64,000 nt of DNA from Viridothelium virens (lineage: Eukaryota > Ascomycota > Dothideomycetes > Trypetheliales > Trypetheliaceae). The position numbers were made by a program, and so were the translations under genes. Shown here piece after piece: positions 1 through 11,997 of this stretch. Numbering within the stretch: position 1 is the stretch's first letter; every line of letters begins with the position of its first letter. Below the pieces are notes generated by a model. That model made no database searches. It had not been told where the DNA came from and was given only the letters and a program-made list of their open reading frames with translations. Where the stretch lies: the NCBI GenBank assembly GCA_010094025.1, contig ML991810.1, positions 1 to 64,000 on the forward strand, in the 5' to 3' direction.

Positions 1-854
1 TATACACCTCGAATGAATGAGATGAGAGGTTCTCCCTAGGTGAAAATAGCTTCATGCGCAGGAGGTGCGGAAGGAGAAGCATAAGATCCCTGCGATATTT
101 GGCAGGGGGGCCTATGGGCTAGATTTTAGCGTGGTAATTGGCTATGGTAGCTAGAGCACCTAGAGGGTGGTAGGCACCTCCGTACCTAATGGATGAGAAG
201 GATTAGGTCGACAAACCACCAAATGTTGGAAGATATTCCGTACTACACCGGCTCCTTCCGAGAGCTTTTAGGTTAGGTATGTGGGCTCACAGGGTGGCGG
301 GGTCTCCCACTTTCCATTCCAATACTAAATCATGGGTGGAAAGCCAAAGAAAGCCGTTGGGCATAATCATACTGTGTTTCGTAAGTCTCTTCGACCTTCA
401 TGCAGGGATATTTTCTTAAAAAAGACCAGGGGCTGTAACGGTACCAGCCTCCACCGCCTTCCGCTAAGCCTCAATGGATCCAAGTTTCCGATCTTTACAC
501 GAAATTCCCTCAAAGCTCTGCGGGTGCATCTGCCTCCTACCGAGATCAAAGTGGCCAATTGCATCAAGGATCGAGATGGACATTGCTTTGTTAGGCTTGG
601 CTTTTTCAGCTGGCCCCCGCCAGACGTCATCAGCAAACTCATCTGACCCGCTTTACTAACTGCTTCCGGTAGTTGTGGTTGTCTCAGCGACTTTCATTTA
701 AACGCTCCTCCGACCGCAAGACATCTTATATCCTTAGCTCCTCTATCGATCTTTCATCAACTTCTGTCAGCAAATACATTCAATTCAGCAGTCCTACACC
801 AGACCTTGAAGTGATACTATCCCAAATCATCAGATCGAGAATTAGCAGATCAAG
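1..854. other. Intergenic, no supported gene
   Basis: Several short overlapping open frames occur on both strands but none has a recognisable domain or a good start context. The last 150 bases form a pyrimidine- and CA-rich leader for the gene beginning at 855. Confidence 0.6.
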
Positions 855-1286
855 ATGCACTTCATCAAGACCGCCCTCCTGACTCTTGCCCTTGCTCTGT
901 CAGCATCCGCTCAAGTCCCTTCTTCACCAGCTTCGACATCAGCTGGCCAGCCTGCTATGACCAGTCTTGACGGCGCATCACTCGCCTCCTCAATCACCGC
1001 TGAAGTCAGCAGCGCCCTCTCATCAAACGGCATATCAAACGGCATCCCCTCTTCGGTCATTTCCGCCGCCTCGACAAACCCTACGATCAGTAGTCTCTTA
1101 TCATCGGCTCATATTTCCCCCTCTGCTGTCAGTTCTATTCTCTCATCAGCAACGGCTGCCGCCAGTAGCAGCGCCTCAAGTGCCTCTGCATCTGCCTCGT
1201 CGAGCAGTGGCGCTGGAAGCAATGCCCCCACAGCCGCTATGGGAGGGCTTGCCGGCGCTCTTCTTTTTGCTGTCGGCATGATGTAA
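855..1286 (+). CDS. Small Ser/Ala-rich secreted protein, probably GPI-anchored
   Basis: A 143-residue intronless protein. Residues 1-19 form a clear signal peptide (MHFIKTALLTLALALSASA) with a likely cut after Ala-Ser-Ala. The mature part is almost entirely Ser, Ala and short polar residues, with Ser/Ala runs near residues 100-120 that would be heavily O-mannosylated. The last 15 residues are hydrophobic after a small-residue stretch (GSNAPTAA), the layout of a GPI-addition signal. This fits a small cell-wall or plasma-membrane-attached protein. There is no catalytic domain and no cysteine framework, so a function beyond surface coating cannot be stated. The start is chosen by the signal peptide and the AAGATG context. 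Low complexity makes homology weak evidence. Confidence 0.8.
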   Translation: MHFIKTALLTLALALSASAQVPSSPASTSAGQPAMTSLDGASLASSITAEVSSALSSNGISNGIPSSVISAASTNPTISSLLSSAHISPSAVSSILSSATAAASSSASSASASASSSSGAGSNAPTAAMGGLAGALLFAVGMM

Positions 1287-3273
1287 GGAATCATAACTTG
1301 GAAAAGCATGGCTATTAGGAAACTCGCATTAGTATGCGGAGAAGGATAGAAAAATGGGAATCCAGACCCTGTATGATAGGCGAAGATGAGCAGAGTATAT
1401 AAATTGAATCTAGGATCATGCCAACGATTCATTATGCATCTTCGTCACTGCAAATACATATCATTTGCCAAATGGTTCAGCGTTGTACCATGGACGTAAT
1501 GCTATATGTCACTGCGTCCTGGACTATCTAAGACTGAGCTTGCGGGTCCCCTTCGAGATGAAAATTGTTAGTACTTGGAGTTGTTTCGGATTACCATATT
1601 GAACTTTGCACAGGGTAGGTTTCTAGGTAAATCTTCAAAGTCCTCCAGCAGTGATTGCCTGAACTTCAGTATGGGTTATTCAGAAACTTTGAACGCAGTT
1701 TGAGGCGCTAGTTTGTAACGTGATAAGGTTATTCTCCGGCAGTCGTTGCGAGAATGTAGAGATCAACAGGTTGAGAAGAAGTCAGCAGCGGATAAGTGCT
1801 GGGCGTATTCGTTTAAGAGAGTGGTTCCTCAACTTGTATAGGGGCCCTCTGGTTGTAAGATTTAATTGTCGTAGCCACGCTGTCAGATTGCCGGAACTTT
1901 CCCTCGCCTTTCGCTGCCAACGTCGACCGCAAGTGCAGCATGAAGTCTCATGCAAATCATCAAAGTATAGTCTCAATGCGATATCGTCTTTCGTCTCGAT
2001 CTTTGGGGCCATACCCTGGTCGGATCTAGCAGAGTGAAACGATTTACAACCAGGGTAGAGTTCATTGTTCAAGGACGCAGTCCACCGACTTAATAACAGC
2101 AAGGGCCTTCCCGACTCAATAACTTGAAAATGGCATCAAAGATATAGTGGATTATTATAATGGAAGTTTTGATGAAGTTCGAGCGCGGTGCTCAGACTTG
2201 AATGCTAGAAGATTGCAGTAAGGTTGAAGATTGAAGCCCAGGGAGGTGCACGAAGAATTTCGTCGAACGTTATCGCCATACATTCATCTTATCGATCGTC
2301 CAGCTTTGCCAATGACTTTACCGGGTTTCCTGGTAGCGTCGTTATGAAGCGTTCCGACTTTCGTGCTGGCTTTGTCGTGGCTTTTTCTCATCTGACCAGC
2401 ATTGAGTCTCCGGCTGACGGATGATCCCAATTTGGGATGCGACCCCCTGACTAATCATTTTCAAGCCCATTATTATCGTGTGCTGACTCTTGTCAGACTT
2501 GCAGGAGGTATGTACTGAATCCTGCAGCACCCCATGGAGGTATTATACGAAACTTTTGTACAGATACTTTGGGCCAACTTGCACATCCATATTTCTAACG
2601 GAAAAAACAAGCATCATCGTCATCGTCATGCGCAGGTCCTCTCAGCTAAGGCGAAGTCTAAGTTTCGCTGCCCAATCAGAAGCGAGAAATCTTCCGGGGC
2701 AGTGAACTATGTACAATATGCTGACCGCACTCCATGAAGCTGAGAATCAGCAAGGGAATAAAATTTACGCTGTTTCCCTCATCCAGAGGATCTGGATTCC
2801 TCTATGATGTGAGAAGCTTGCTCGCTTTTCTATCGGTGATAATCTGATGTCGGCATCATAGCTTTTATGACGCCAGGTATCCACGCCGTATCGGTACTCG
2901 CGCAGCTGGCGTCTTAGGCAAAGCTCTCAGCTCCCGCTTTGCCAAGTCATCCGATATTATCACAGTCCAACACTGTCCTGCCTTGTACTCCGTAGCTACT
3001 CGACTCCATCTCCATCTCCTCGAAGCATTGCTCAAGGGCATCTCGTAGGCATCGGCTTGTCGTCTCTTCTTGGCTGTCCAGCAGCGACTGCCAGCGCATC
3101 CTATAATAGGCTATTTATGGACTCCACAACGCTACAACCCAAGGACTGATAATCTCCTATTCCCGATCTGCAGACCTTAAACCTCAACCTAATCATTCGC
3201 GAACTCGTCGCATCGGACTGATCGGCTTCCTTTGCCGGTCCTCGAAGGTGTTCCCTCGCTCTCGGCGATACTC
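1287..3273. other. Intergenic, about 2 kb
   Basis: No supported gene. Short frames on both strands have no family resemblance. The final 250 bases, pyrimidine-rich with CCATCTCCATCTCC-type repeats, look like the promoter and leader of the next gene. Confidence 0.55.
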
Positions 3274-5133
3274 ATGGCCTTCCGGCGGCCACCTCAAGTA
3301 TTTCAACAGCAGCGACGGACTTCTTATGCGAACTCAGGCCAGCAGCTCCAGCCCGACTCTATCCCTTCACCGCAGCGGAAGGGAGTCCTAGAAGAGTCCC
3401 AAGAATGGGTTCTCTTCTCTCCTACTGCGGCGCCTTCTACGATCCAGACTCCTACAACCTCAACTGAGCGCACACCAAAGACCGTCGGACGGTCGCGACT
3501 TAGCGACTTTGGATCCTTGGATACCGCAGCTCGCTCCGATGAAGACGGACATGAGGAAGAAGATGATGATGCAACATGCCAAGGTACTGAAATAGATGAG
3601 GAAGAGAATGAAGAACTTGATAGCTTAGATGATGGATTACATGCATTTCACGAGCAGTCTGAGAGAATTGGGCTAGCGCAAAGACCCAACGAGAGCGGAA
3701 GCATTCTTCCGACTCACGATGGGCTAGGTGGCTTCCGTGCAAGCGCTGCGCCGGTACAAGAACACTTGTGGCAGTATGAACGTTACAATCCTCGTCGGAA
3801 ACATGTAAGAAGACGTTCAAGTGTGCAAAAAAGGCTTGATGCTCTGGAAACGGAAGGCATGCATGAGGAAAATCGGGAGAATGAGAAAAACCATCGTATC
3901 GAGGAGTGGAGGATGGAGCAGAGCAGGGCTTTGCTCGAAGAAATAGAGCGAGAAACAAGGCGTCAAAGAAGGATGAGTAGAGCAGGTGTAGCAAGAAGTT
4001 CAGCAGATACAGTCGAGGAAGACCAGGCTTCCATGAATAGTCCAACCATGGAGGAGGTCACAAGAGTAGATTTAGGCCCTCAACCGGAACAAGAAACGGA
4101 GAATGTATCATTCTGGCAGCGGATTACGCGAAAGGTGATACATGACCTCATGGGAATCGATGAAGATCTTCTTTCCGTAATCTTTGGCGAGACACTTTCC
4201 GACGACACAGCAATTCCTCCTCACCAGACGCAGCAGGCGATCCTTGGTCGGGAAGACGCGCATCTACCCACCAGCTCTTGGCAGCACCGACTACTCCAGC
4301 GCGTCGCATGCGAACTCGGAATACTTGTGCACCACATTTCGGAGCATCCTGGGGCTTTCTCCACATATCTTCGCACCCAAGAGACACCTACGTTTGTCGG
4401 GCTGAGCCCCGCCGCAAATGACGGTGTTAAATTTCACTCAGCCATCTCTCCAGTCGAACCAAACCAGCCTTCATTTTCCACGCCGTTATCTGCTCCATTT
4501 GCCCCAACGCTCCGTCAGGCTAGTGCAGCGGCGGATGTGTCGATGTGGGGCATTGAGACGGAAGCTGACTTTGAAGCAACTCGTGCTCCGCGTCGCTCGC
4601 ACCTTCCAAATATCGCTGAAGAACCTACGAACCCTGACGTAGCCGCCGCTGCTCAGGAACGGGAATACTGGGAGCAAGAACTGGATATCAAGATGGTATT
4701 CAACTATCTCCGCAAGCGCTTCTCCAGCCGGCCGACCTCCCCCGAGCCTGATGATTCCAAGGAAATCCGCCGAGATTCAGGATTTGCAGGCTCCACAGAC
4801 ATGAGCGTATCCCCAGAAAGCCGAAAGCGTGCTGCGCTGATCCGACGACACCATCCACTCACCTCTCGAGCTGCCCCTGCTGAGCGAGCGACTTCAAGTG
4901 CATCGAGACGATCAGACCTCTTGCACCGACATCACTTACATCATCACACTCACGGCTACAATCACACGGGCGTTGCGGGGATGAAGAGACCTGGGAGCTC
5001 AAGCTGCGCAAGTCAGAGCACAAAGAGTAGAAAGAGTCTGGGCCGTCAGAGTGCCGGCAGTAGTAGGAATTACTGGGACATAGGAGGGAGTGTCGGGAGC
5101 GCCGGTTTTGGTAGCGATGCCGGCATTGCTTAA
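3274..5133 (+). CDS. Conserved fungal protein of unknown function (619 aa)
   Basis: The first ATG of the open frame gives MAFRRPPQVFQQ; the frame runs a little further upstream only through non-ATG codons. The protein is mainly disordered: an acidic Glu/Asp segment around residues 90-115, then a basic Arg/Glu-rich helical stretch around residues 170-240 that could be a coiled coil. Two short ordered segments follow, one reading FWQRITRKVIHDLMGIDED and one WQHRLLQRVACELGILVHH. A Trp-rich patch (MWGIE, YWEQELDIKMVF) precedes a Ser-rich tail with a His-rich run near residue 555. This layout resembles uncharacterised proteins in many filamentous ascomycetes, by general impression only. No signal peptide or membrane segment is visible. 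No intron is needed. Confidence 0.75.
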   Translation: MAFRRPPQVFQQQRRTSYANSGQQLQPDSIPSPQRKGVLEESQEWVLFSPTAAPSTIQTPTTSTERTPKTVGRSRLSDFGSLDTAARSDEDGHEEEDDDATCQGTEIDEEENEELDSLDDGLHAFHEQSERIGLAQRPNESGSILPTHDGLGGFRASAAPVQEHLWQYERYNPRRKHVRRRSSVQKRLDALETEGMHEENRENEKNHRIEEWRMEQSRALLEEIERETRRQRRMSRAGVARSSADTVEEDQASMNSPTMEEVTRVDLGPQPEQETENVSFWQRITRKVIHDLMGIDEDLLSVIFGETLSDDTAIPPHQTQQAILGREDAHLPTSSWQHRLLQRVACELGILVHHISEHPGAFSTYLRTQETPTFVGLSPAANDGVKFHSAISPVEPNQPSFSTPLSAPFAPTLRQASAAADVSMWGIETEADFEATRAPRRSHLPNIAEEPTNPDVAAAAQEREYWEQELDIKMVFNYLRKRFSSRPTSPEPDDSKEIRRDSGFAGSTDMSVSPESRKRAALIRRHHPLTSRAAPAERATSSASRRSDLLHRHHLHHHTHGYNHTGVAGMKRPGSSSCASQSTKSRKSLGRQSAGSSRNYWDIGGSVGSAGFGSDAGIA

Positions 5134-6221
5134 AGGAGGAAAACGTTTGAGATGGAACATCATGTACAAAGACGCCGAGTCGAAACGAGCATATGAGACG
5201 TTGCAGGATAGAGCTGTACGATCATCAGTGGCGTTGCAGTCTTTATAGAGGTGTTAGATGAGACCTGGGAATGGAAATATTTATAGGGAGCGAGGCGACG
5301 AAATCTGAGATTTATCTTTTAGATAGCCGCGGGAGGCATCTTCTAGTACATATCCTCGTTTCCGTCTATTTGTTAAAGGCAATTCACCTCAACAATGAAT
5401 TTATACCATTCCATGAGCAGATTCATGGATATCATGGGAGCGCTTATCTCGTCGCACTCGTGCGAACCACTAGGGATGAAATAGGAATGTCGGTGCTATT
5501 AACCTTGGCAGGCTTTTGGGGATGCCTCAATGAAATCGTTTGAGGTCAGATAGAGCGTTCAGAAGGATGTCGAACAAGGATCCGTGAAAGACTTCCCTAG
5601 TATTCTATTTGAACTCGAAACGTCTAGAGGACCCCAACTAGTTTCCATCTTGTTCCTGTGTTTGACCAGCCGATGTTTCTCACTGCACCTCTTGCTGGGA
5701 CTCATTCCTGGGGTCCGTTAAATTTTTTCAGGCCGAAATACTCACATTCTCGAAAATTGAAGTAGATAACGATGGGACACTAACGATAGCTCTTAGGCTG
5801 AAAGAGCATTGAAGGATTATATTCTCCTAACTCTATTACCTGCGGGACACATGGATCACAGTCTGACTACTCAATTAATCGAACCTTACGGCCGCTTCCG
5901 AATTCTGAGTACTGGAAGATTACGGCACAGTCAACCTCGCCTGCGGCACTCCGTGTAGTACATACGGTAGCTACGCTCTTCTTGGTATGTCACAAGGATA
6001 AAGACACCGCATTTGTTTCATAAGTGACGCTATGATCCTTTCTATTATCTAGTCTGTTATTATCATGTGCATACGGTCATTGCTTCTTCGTGCGGAATGA
6101 TTGCGCAACACAATAGCCTGATATATGTGACTATCTCAAGAGAGGGCTCCTCAGTGCTTTGGCTGCTAACATTCGTGGAAGACTCCGGGCGTCACCCATA
6201 TCCAGTCTCTTCTGCGGCGAC
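5134..6221. other. Intergenic between convergent genes
   Basis: A 90-codon frame at 5271-5543 lacks any family signal and lies in the probable 3' region of the upstream gene. I see nothing else supportable. Confidence 0.55.
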
Positions 6222-9200
6222 TCAAGCGGGCTGAACCCAGAAACCCTGTGCCTGAAATTTCAACAGTCCCTCCATGTGAAGCCCGTACGGGTCAACAAAA
6301 TATTGTACTTCCGGCTTAGAAGAGAAATGGAAGACGCGGAGTAGGATGCAGACGTGCGTTTCGCTCTCATACCATTGCCGGGCCTATATGGAGAAGTCGT
6401 TTGTCAGTGTAGTCCAAACAATTTGCAGTACATGAGTAGCATACCAAGTCGACCTGGTTGTTCGACATTGAAAATGCGTCCCGACATCCCCCCGTGGTCG
6501 TTTTGACCTCAACATGATACGTGATACCTTTGGCTTTCCAATCCGCAGCTTCAGGATGACCACCATCGATGAGCCAGTCCGTGAACTTGCCAACGGCATT
6601 CGGTTCGTCAATCGTGAAATCCGCGTAATCGCTCTCATGGCTATCCATGACGGGGAAACCGTACTGTGTACGGATATTAGAGGTCCACATCCCATCGTCG
6701 ATGTCGAAGAGGGCCTTGAAGAGGTTGTATACCTGAAGCGGTCTTTGGTTAGAAATTCTATCGGACAGAAATTTACGAGAAGAGGGAGGGGGGGAAGGCA
6801 AGGAAACTCACGAAGTATTCACCGGCAGCACCAACATCTTGCTGATACTCACTGCGCTCAGGTTCTTGCGGTACGGAGGTGATACGAGCATCGCCTGCAC
6901 CAGAAGAGATATGTGCTGCTCGTCGCGAAGGTGTCCACGCTCCACGCTCGCTACGTCTGGCCGGGTCACTCATACCCGACGAGAGCTGATCTCCAGAAGT
7001 GTTACTGCTACGACCCCCTACAGCCGAATTGAACCTCACGATCTGGTTGGATCTAAAATTCTTCGCGGCGGCAACAATCTTGGTAGCATCCATACTGAAC
7101 GAAGGCCCAGGTTTGCTGCTACCGAAAGTTTGGAAACCATGCTGCTTGCGACGGACTTTCGAGGAGGCGCCTGAGGCTTTCCCACGAGATTGAGCCTTCT
7201 GTCCGGACGCAGATGCAGATTTGTCGTGAGCTTCAGGCTGTCCTTGTTCCGGGCTATCCGGCTCTTGAGGTCCTGTATAATCCATTCCTTCCTCGCTCTG
7301 TTCATCAAGGTTCGCATCCTCCTCGATGTTTTCGCGATCAAGCATATCGACAACCTGGCCATCATCCTTCGTAGTAAGGATAGCCTGGACTAGATTGGAA
7401 AATGAATGAGGAATATCAAAGTAGGCATGTAGTTCCTGTCCCATGTAGTAGAATGGCAGATCAGCCGATTCAATGGCCTCGGCCTTAAGATACATGCAAG
7501 CTCTCCCACTGGAATCTGTAGACATACACACATGGCCGGAGGCGTCAGCATTGATAGTATTGTTGGCGATAGATATTGATCGACGGAGCGTAAGGTTGTC
7601 TGCAGCGAAAACTTGGATGTTCATCAACTGTTTCATGGCGGATGGGCGCTTCTCTTTTGGAACGAGCCTTTCTATAATTAGATGAGGAGACCTAGGACTG
7701 GAATAGAGAGACTCACCGTGCAATAAATTTAGCCCTAGAATGGAACATGTCTATGAGCTCCTCCTCCAAATCAACAGATCCTGCAGTTTCCGTGGTCTCT
7801 TTGACTCTCGTGCTGAGGCGATGTTCAAGCAGCTTCAGACGCTTAAGAAGGGGTTCCATTCTTCCACCTGCCCTGAGGTCTTTCACTAGAAAATCTAACA
7901 AACCGACCTTGCCAGTGAAGCAGGCTTTCAACCCGTCCCTATCGGCAACACACCAACCATCCGTTACAATCGTACATAACTTCACTTCCGTCTGCGACTG
8001 TCGGACTGGAAATACCGCAGCGCTCTTGAGCCGGTCGATAGAGTCGTGGTCAAAGCCGTTCACAAGGCAAGTGTTCAGGACCACCAGCAAGCTTTTGATG
8101 TTCTCCATCTGCGAGATCTGGCCAGAGTATTTGACGAGCTGATTCACGAGGTCCGCGGTACTTGCATTCTTTAGACCGAGGTACTTCTTAAAGAGAGCTT
8201 CAAGGGTCGGGTATCGTCGCGAAAGTGCTGTCAGAATCTGCAGTTGCGAGGGTGCCTGCCAGACGCACTCGTTGAGCTTGACCCAGCGGATAGGAATTGG
8301 CGACGCGATGAAGATAACGGATTTTTGAAAGGTACGCCTAGTACAAATTAATGACGGAGACAGAACAAGGCTACTCATTGCTTACTTGACAAGATCAGGA
8401 TTCTCGTGATATCTGGCCTGAATCTGTTCGTAGATTCTCATGATTTCCTCCTTTGTTGGACGCAAAGATGCATTCTCCGAAAGCCCTGTCAAAAGCCCGA
8501 GGAAAAATTTCACATTCAAAGTAGTACAAACTCCAAAGTGACTGAGTTTGAACCATTGGGGGCTATTTTGGTCGTCAAGGAGAACGAACGGGAGGATGTC
8601 TTTTGCAAAGGGCGCATTGAGAAGTGTAGGCGCTGGCAAAAAGGTATCTTGTAGAGGGTACCGCGCCGATTTGGAGCCAACTCTGCAATCCACGATGCTG
8701 GAAGCAATCGTCTCGCGGACTGAGATGGAATAGAATCCCAGATTTGCATAAATATCCCAATTTGCTACCATTAGTCGGAGAAATGACTGACTCGGCGTCT
8801 TTTGGATGATGTGAGAAAACTCTGGGGTCATTGTGGTACCTCCAACTAACTTCGGTATCGTGTTGACTCCCAAGGTGTCACGCATCCACGCAATCCATTC
8901 GCCGGAAAGATGATCCGGACCGTATGTATGATATGCAGGGTCAACATACTGAACCACACCTTTGGGCACGAATTTGGCAATCGAAAATTCGTTATCAATG
9001 GCCAGATATAGTGAGCCAGCTTTCTGCAAGGATGGCATGTCTTCGACGGCCAACCATAGATCTCGAGGTTTGTCGATGACAAGGTTCCTAGAGACAAGGA
9101 AAAGGTACCAGGCGTGCTCGATAACAATATTCCGTGTCCATTTTCCATATGCTTTTGGATGGATGGCATGCTCCTTCATGACTCTGCTACAGATCTCTCT

Positions 9201-10982
9201 GGGGGTAAGTTCTTTAGCGCCAAGCCAACGGTAAAAGTCAAGTCTGTCTGAATCATTGACAGCATCCTGGGCAATGACTGGAACGTCGATTCCTCCTGGT
9301 ACCTGGAGACCCCCAGTGGAGCTGGGAAAATAAAAATCGCCTCCATTCCAAGAAATCCATGTCCCATTGCGAAGGGGTATGAAAGGGATATTCTTCAATT
9401 TCTTGGCGGATGAATACTTGCACCTGAGGGCTCGAGCGACACGCGCATGCCAGTCTGGGGGACGACTTTTGAACGCGGTTGAGCTATTGAAGATATACGA
9501 TCTCAGCCCTTCAAGAAAAGCTGCCGCAGTGATCTCGGTAACTCCTAGGCTCCAGACATCGTGATAGGAATAAGGAGTCGCTAGATATTGGTGTAAAGTT
9601 GCCGCTGTCGCTAACAGAGGCACAGGCGGAGTTCCACCATCGGTGAACAACTCTGGCACATACGCAAGCGTCTGCGGAGCCTGCAATGTACCCGCTTGAG
9701 ACTCAAGGACTGGCATTGTTCGTAGATGATTGACAATGTCCGGAAGGAGAGACTCGAAGACTGTGCCGTTATTCGATGCGAGACTACGAGTGAATCGTGG
9801 CCAGGAGTATTTTGCAATGTTCTCCTTATTGAACCGGGAGACCCCCATAGAAAACAATTCAATGGTATACTTGAGAAGGGCGTGATTCCATGATTTCCCA
9901 TGTTCAACGTCTTCTCTATTTGCGCTGAGTAGGAAGTCTGCATTGAGGATGAACTTTCGAAAGGTTAGTGAAGTCGTGCAAGGGAATCAGACGGTACTTA
10001 CGGGCAAGCCATAGGCACGAACGGGTAAGAAATTATATAGAGGTCGGTTCTGCAGTTGAGGGTGCCCATCTACATTCAATGGAAAATTAATCTCCAAGAA
10101 TGTATGTTTCACCCCCTCACGCCGCTTCTCGTATGGCATCGATACTGTAATACACGTGGTGCTGACGAGACGCAGAAGTGTCTCTTCGGTCTCATTCTTA
10201 TGATTTCTCTTGACTAACTTGATGTCGTGGCTGGTCTCGTTTGAGCGAACACGCGTAATGCTGTAATTCTCTGAGACATGTTTGTTGAGCTGCTGAAAAA
10301 TGACCTGAATTGTGCGGATATTCCGAAGAAATAAGGGTAACTCTGGTTCAATGGCGTGAAGATGCTGGACGACAAGAGCCCGATCATCCGGATCCGGAAT
10401 TTTCATGCAGAATATGGTAGTTTCCTTGATTAAGTTGTTGCTGGGTATCTGCTCGTCCCAGACGGGAGCTATCATGCCAAGCCTAGCGTCGCGATCGAAT
10501 CGGAAATGAAAGGGACCAGATGAGATCCAGACGGTGTCTGCAACTTTAAAAACTGACTTGAAACCTATGCCTTTCTCACCAATCAATCCCTTCTCGGACT
10601 CCTCGACACTTTTGGTGCTCTGGTGGAATCGACAGATGGACCGGACGTGCTCAGCCTCAAATCCGCGCTCATTGCAAGCAATCCAAAGGAACCCGTCATC
10701 GCGATACAGAAAGACAAGCTTCGCTGTCACGCCGGGAGCATACTTATTATCGTCGGCATTTTGCACAAGCTCAAGAACGAAATGCGTCGGAGTAGAGTAC
10801 AACTCGTCAGAGATCCTGCTTTCAATTAGCATTGAACTTCATATCTCAGGAATGATACCTCACAATTTCAATGCACGTTCAAGGTCTTTAGAGTTCTCGT
10901 CCTCTGGGTCGTCCACACGCCTCAACGCGCGAATCTCGCGTACAAGATTTTCCGCTTGCTGCTTGCTGTCTGACGAAGCCAT
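6222..10982 (-). CDS. HATPase (sacsin/NOV-like) protein with C-terminal DUF3883 domain
   Basis: Seven exons: 10982-10864, 10818-10002, 9953-8386, 8337-7717, 7667-6812, 6732-6445, 6383-6222, totalling 1476 residues with all phases consistent. The N-terminus carries an Hsp90/GHKL-type ATP site: N-box FVLELVQNADDN at residues 53-64, a NERGF turn near 89-93, and the lid motif GEKGIGFKSVF at 120-130. This combination is typical of sacsin- and NO VEIN-related proteins. The middle is long and poorly conserved, with a disordered Ser/Gly-rich part around residues 1170-1310. The last 150 residues match DUF3883, with DYADF near 1362 and VEVK at 1401-1404, resembling the D...ExK pattern of PD-(D/E)XK nucleases. 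Nuclease activity is an inference. Introns are 45-79 bases. The 45-base first intron and the 49-base fourth are the least certain joins. Confidence 0.85.
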
Positions 10983-11997
10983 GGCCAAGTGGGAGAAAAC
11001 TGAGATACTTAAGAAAACGTAGCAGCAAGGCGTTAGCGAGTAGAAAGTAAGAAGTAGGAAGTGGGTAAGAGCAAAGTGAATAGAGACAAACGGAGAGAAT
11101 GTGTGTAACCGAAATGTCTGCAAACGAGGCGGCACGCGTTTGCATTCACAGTTTCGGCGCCCACAGCAATGTACCACAAGACGGTCCATGAGAAAGATCT
11201 CGGGCATCTGATTCGTCAATTTTTCAAGTGCTGTGAGAATGGAAGTGAAGCACATCGAATCTCACATTCTAGCCCTGGCAATGTTCTGTCCTTGATCTGG
11301 CTTGGTCACCAGCCCGGTAGAAATCCATTGGACGTGTCCAATTTCACAAAAAGTCCGGACATGATCCAGGATCTGAGATAAAAATGATTCGTTTTGTCTT
11401 CTACATATAGTAGATACAAGGAAACAAACCGCCCTCACAATCCTGACGCCCATGCCCATGTCCACGTCCATGTCATGAATTTCAGTACTCGTTAGAGGAA
11501 GTGTAAGTACAGAGATGTAAGGCCACCACAAGGTAATCTGTTTTGAGAAGTTAACTTATTACGATAGGAAGGAAAATGCTCGCCATAAGAGCCGCCAGAT
11601 GTGTCGACTGATAAAATCCGAGGCAGAGAAGGCATGGCTGTCATGCCAGGTCTGCCAACGAACAAAGACAGCGCGAGATATGAGTCGTCTGCGTCTGCGA
11701 GATGCTCTAGTAAAAGACAGAATAAAGAAAACCTCAAGTATCATCAATCATCGTCAGAAAAGGAGAAACTTTCAAGATTCGAAAACAGGTTTCAGACCAG
11801 GACACGAGCCCCGGGACCGTCCATGCAGAATCGATAATAACAGCCCCAGATGCTAGTCATATATCTTCGCGTCGTTGACATTCAGAATTTCATAGTTCGT
11901 GAACATGCCGAGGTACATCAAATGCTACCGATTGCGCCGTGTGCTCGTCCGCACATATCATGCTTATCCGCCACGTAGATTTCAGAGGCATCGATCA
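10983..11997. other. Intergenic, about 1 kb
   Basis: This stretch holds the upstream region of the ATPase gene and the 3' region of the next minus-strand gene. Open frames on both strands are short and unconvincing. Confidence 0.55.

Noticed and set aside
332-659. Three overlapping open frames on both strands
   Set aside because: No domain, no start context, and mutual overlap. Treated as chance.
3232-3273. Upstream extension of the 619-residue protein
   Set aside because: It begins with TTG. The first ATG is at 3274 and nuclear genes rarely use TTG.
5271-5543. 90-codon frame after the 3274-5133 gene
   Set aside because: No similarity, lies in the expected 3' region, and has no leader.
7668-7716. 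Alternative 25- or 45-base introns between exons 4 and 5 of the ATPase gene
   Set aside because: The 25-base version is too short to splice and the 45-base version shifts the frame. The 49-base version keeps the frame and joins KFIAR to LVPKEKRP.
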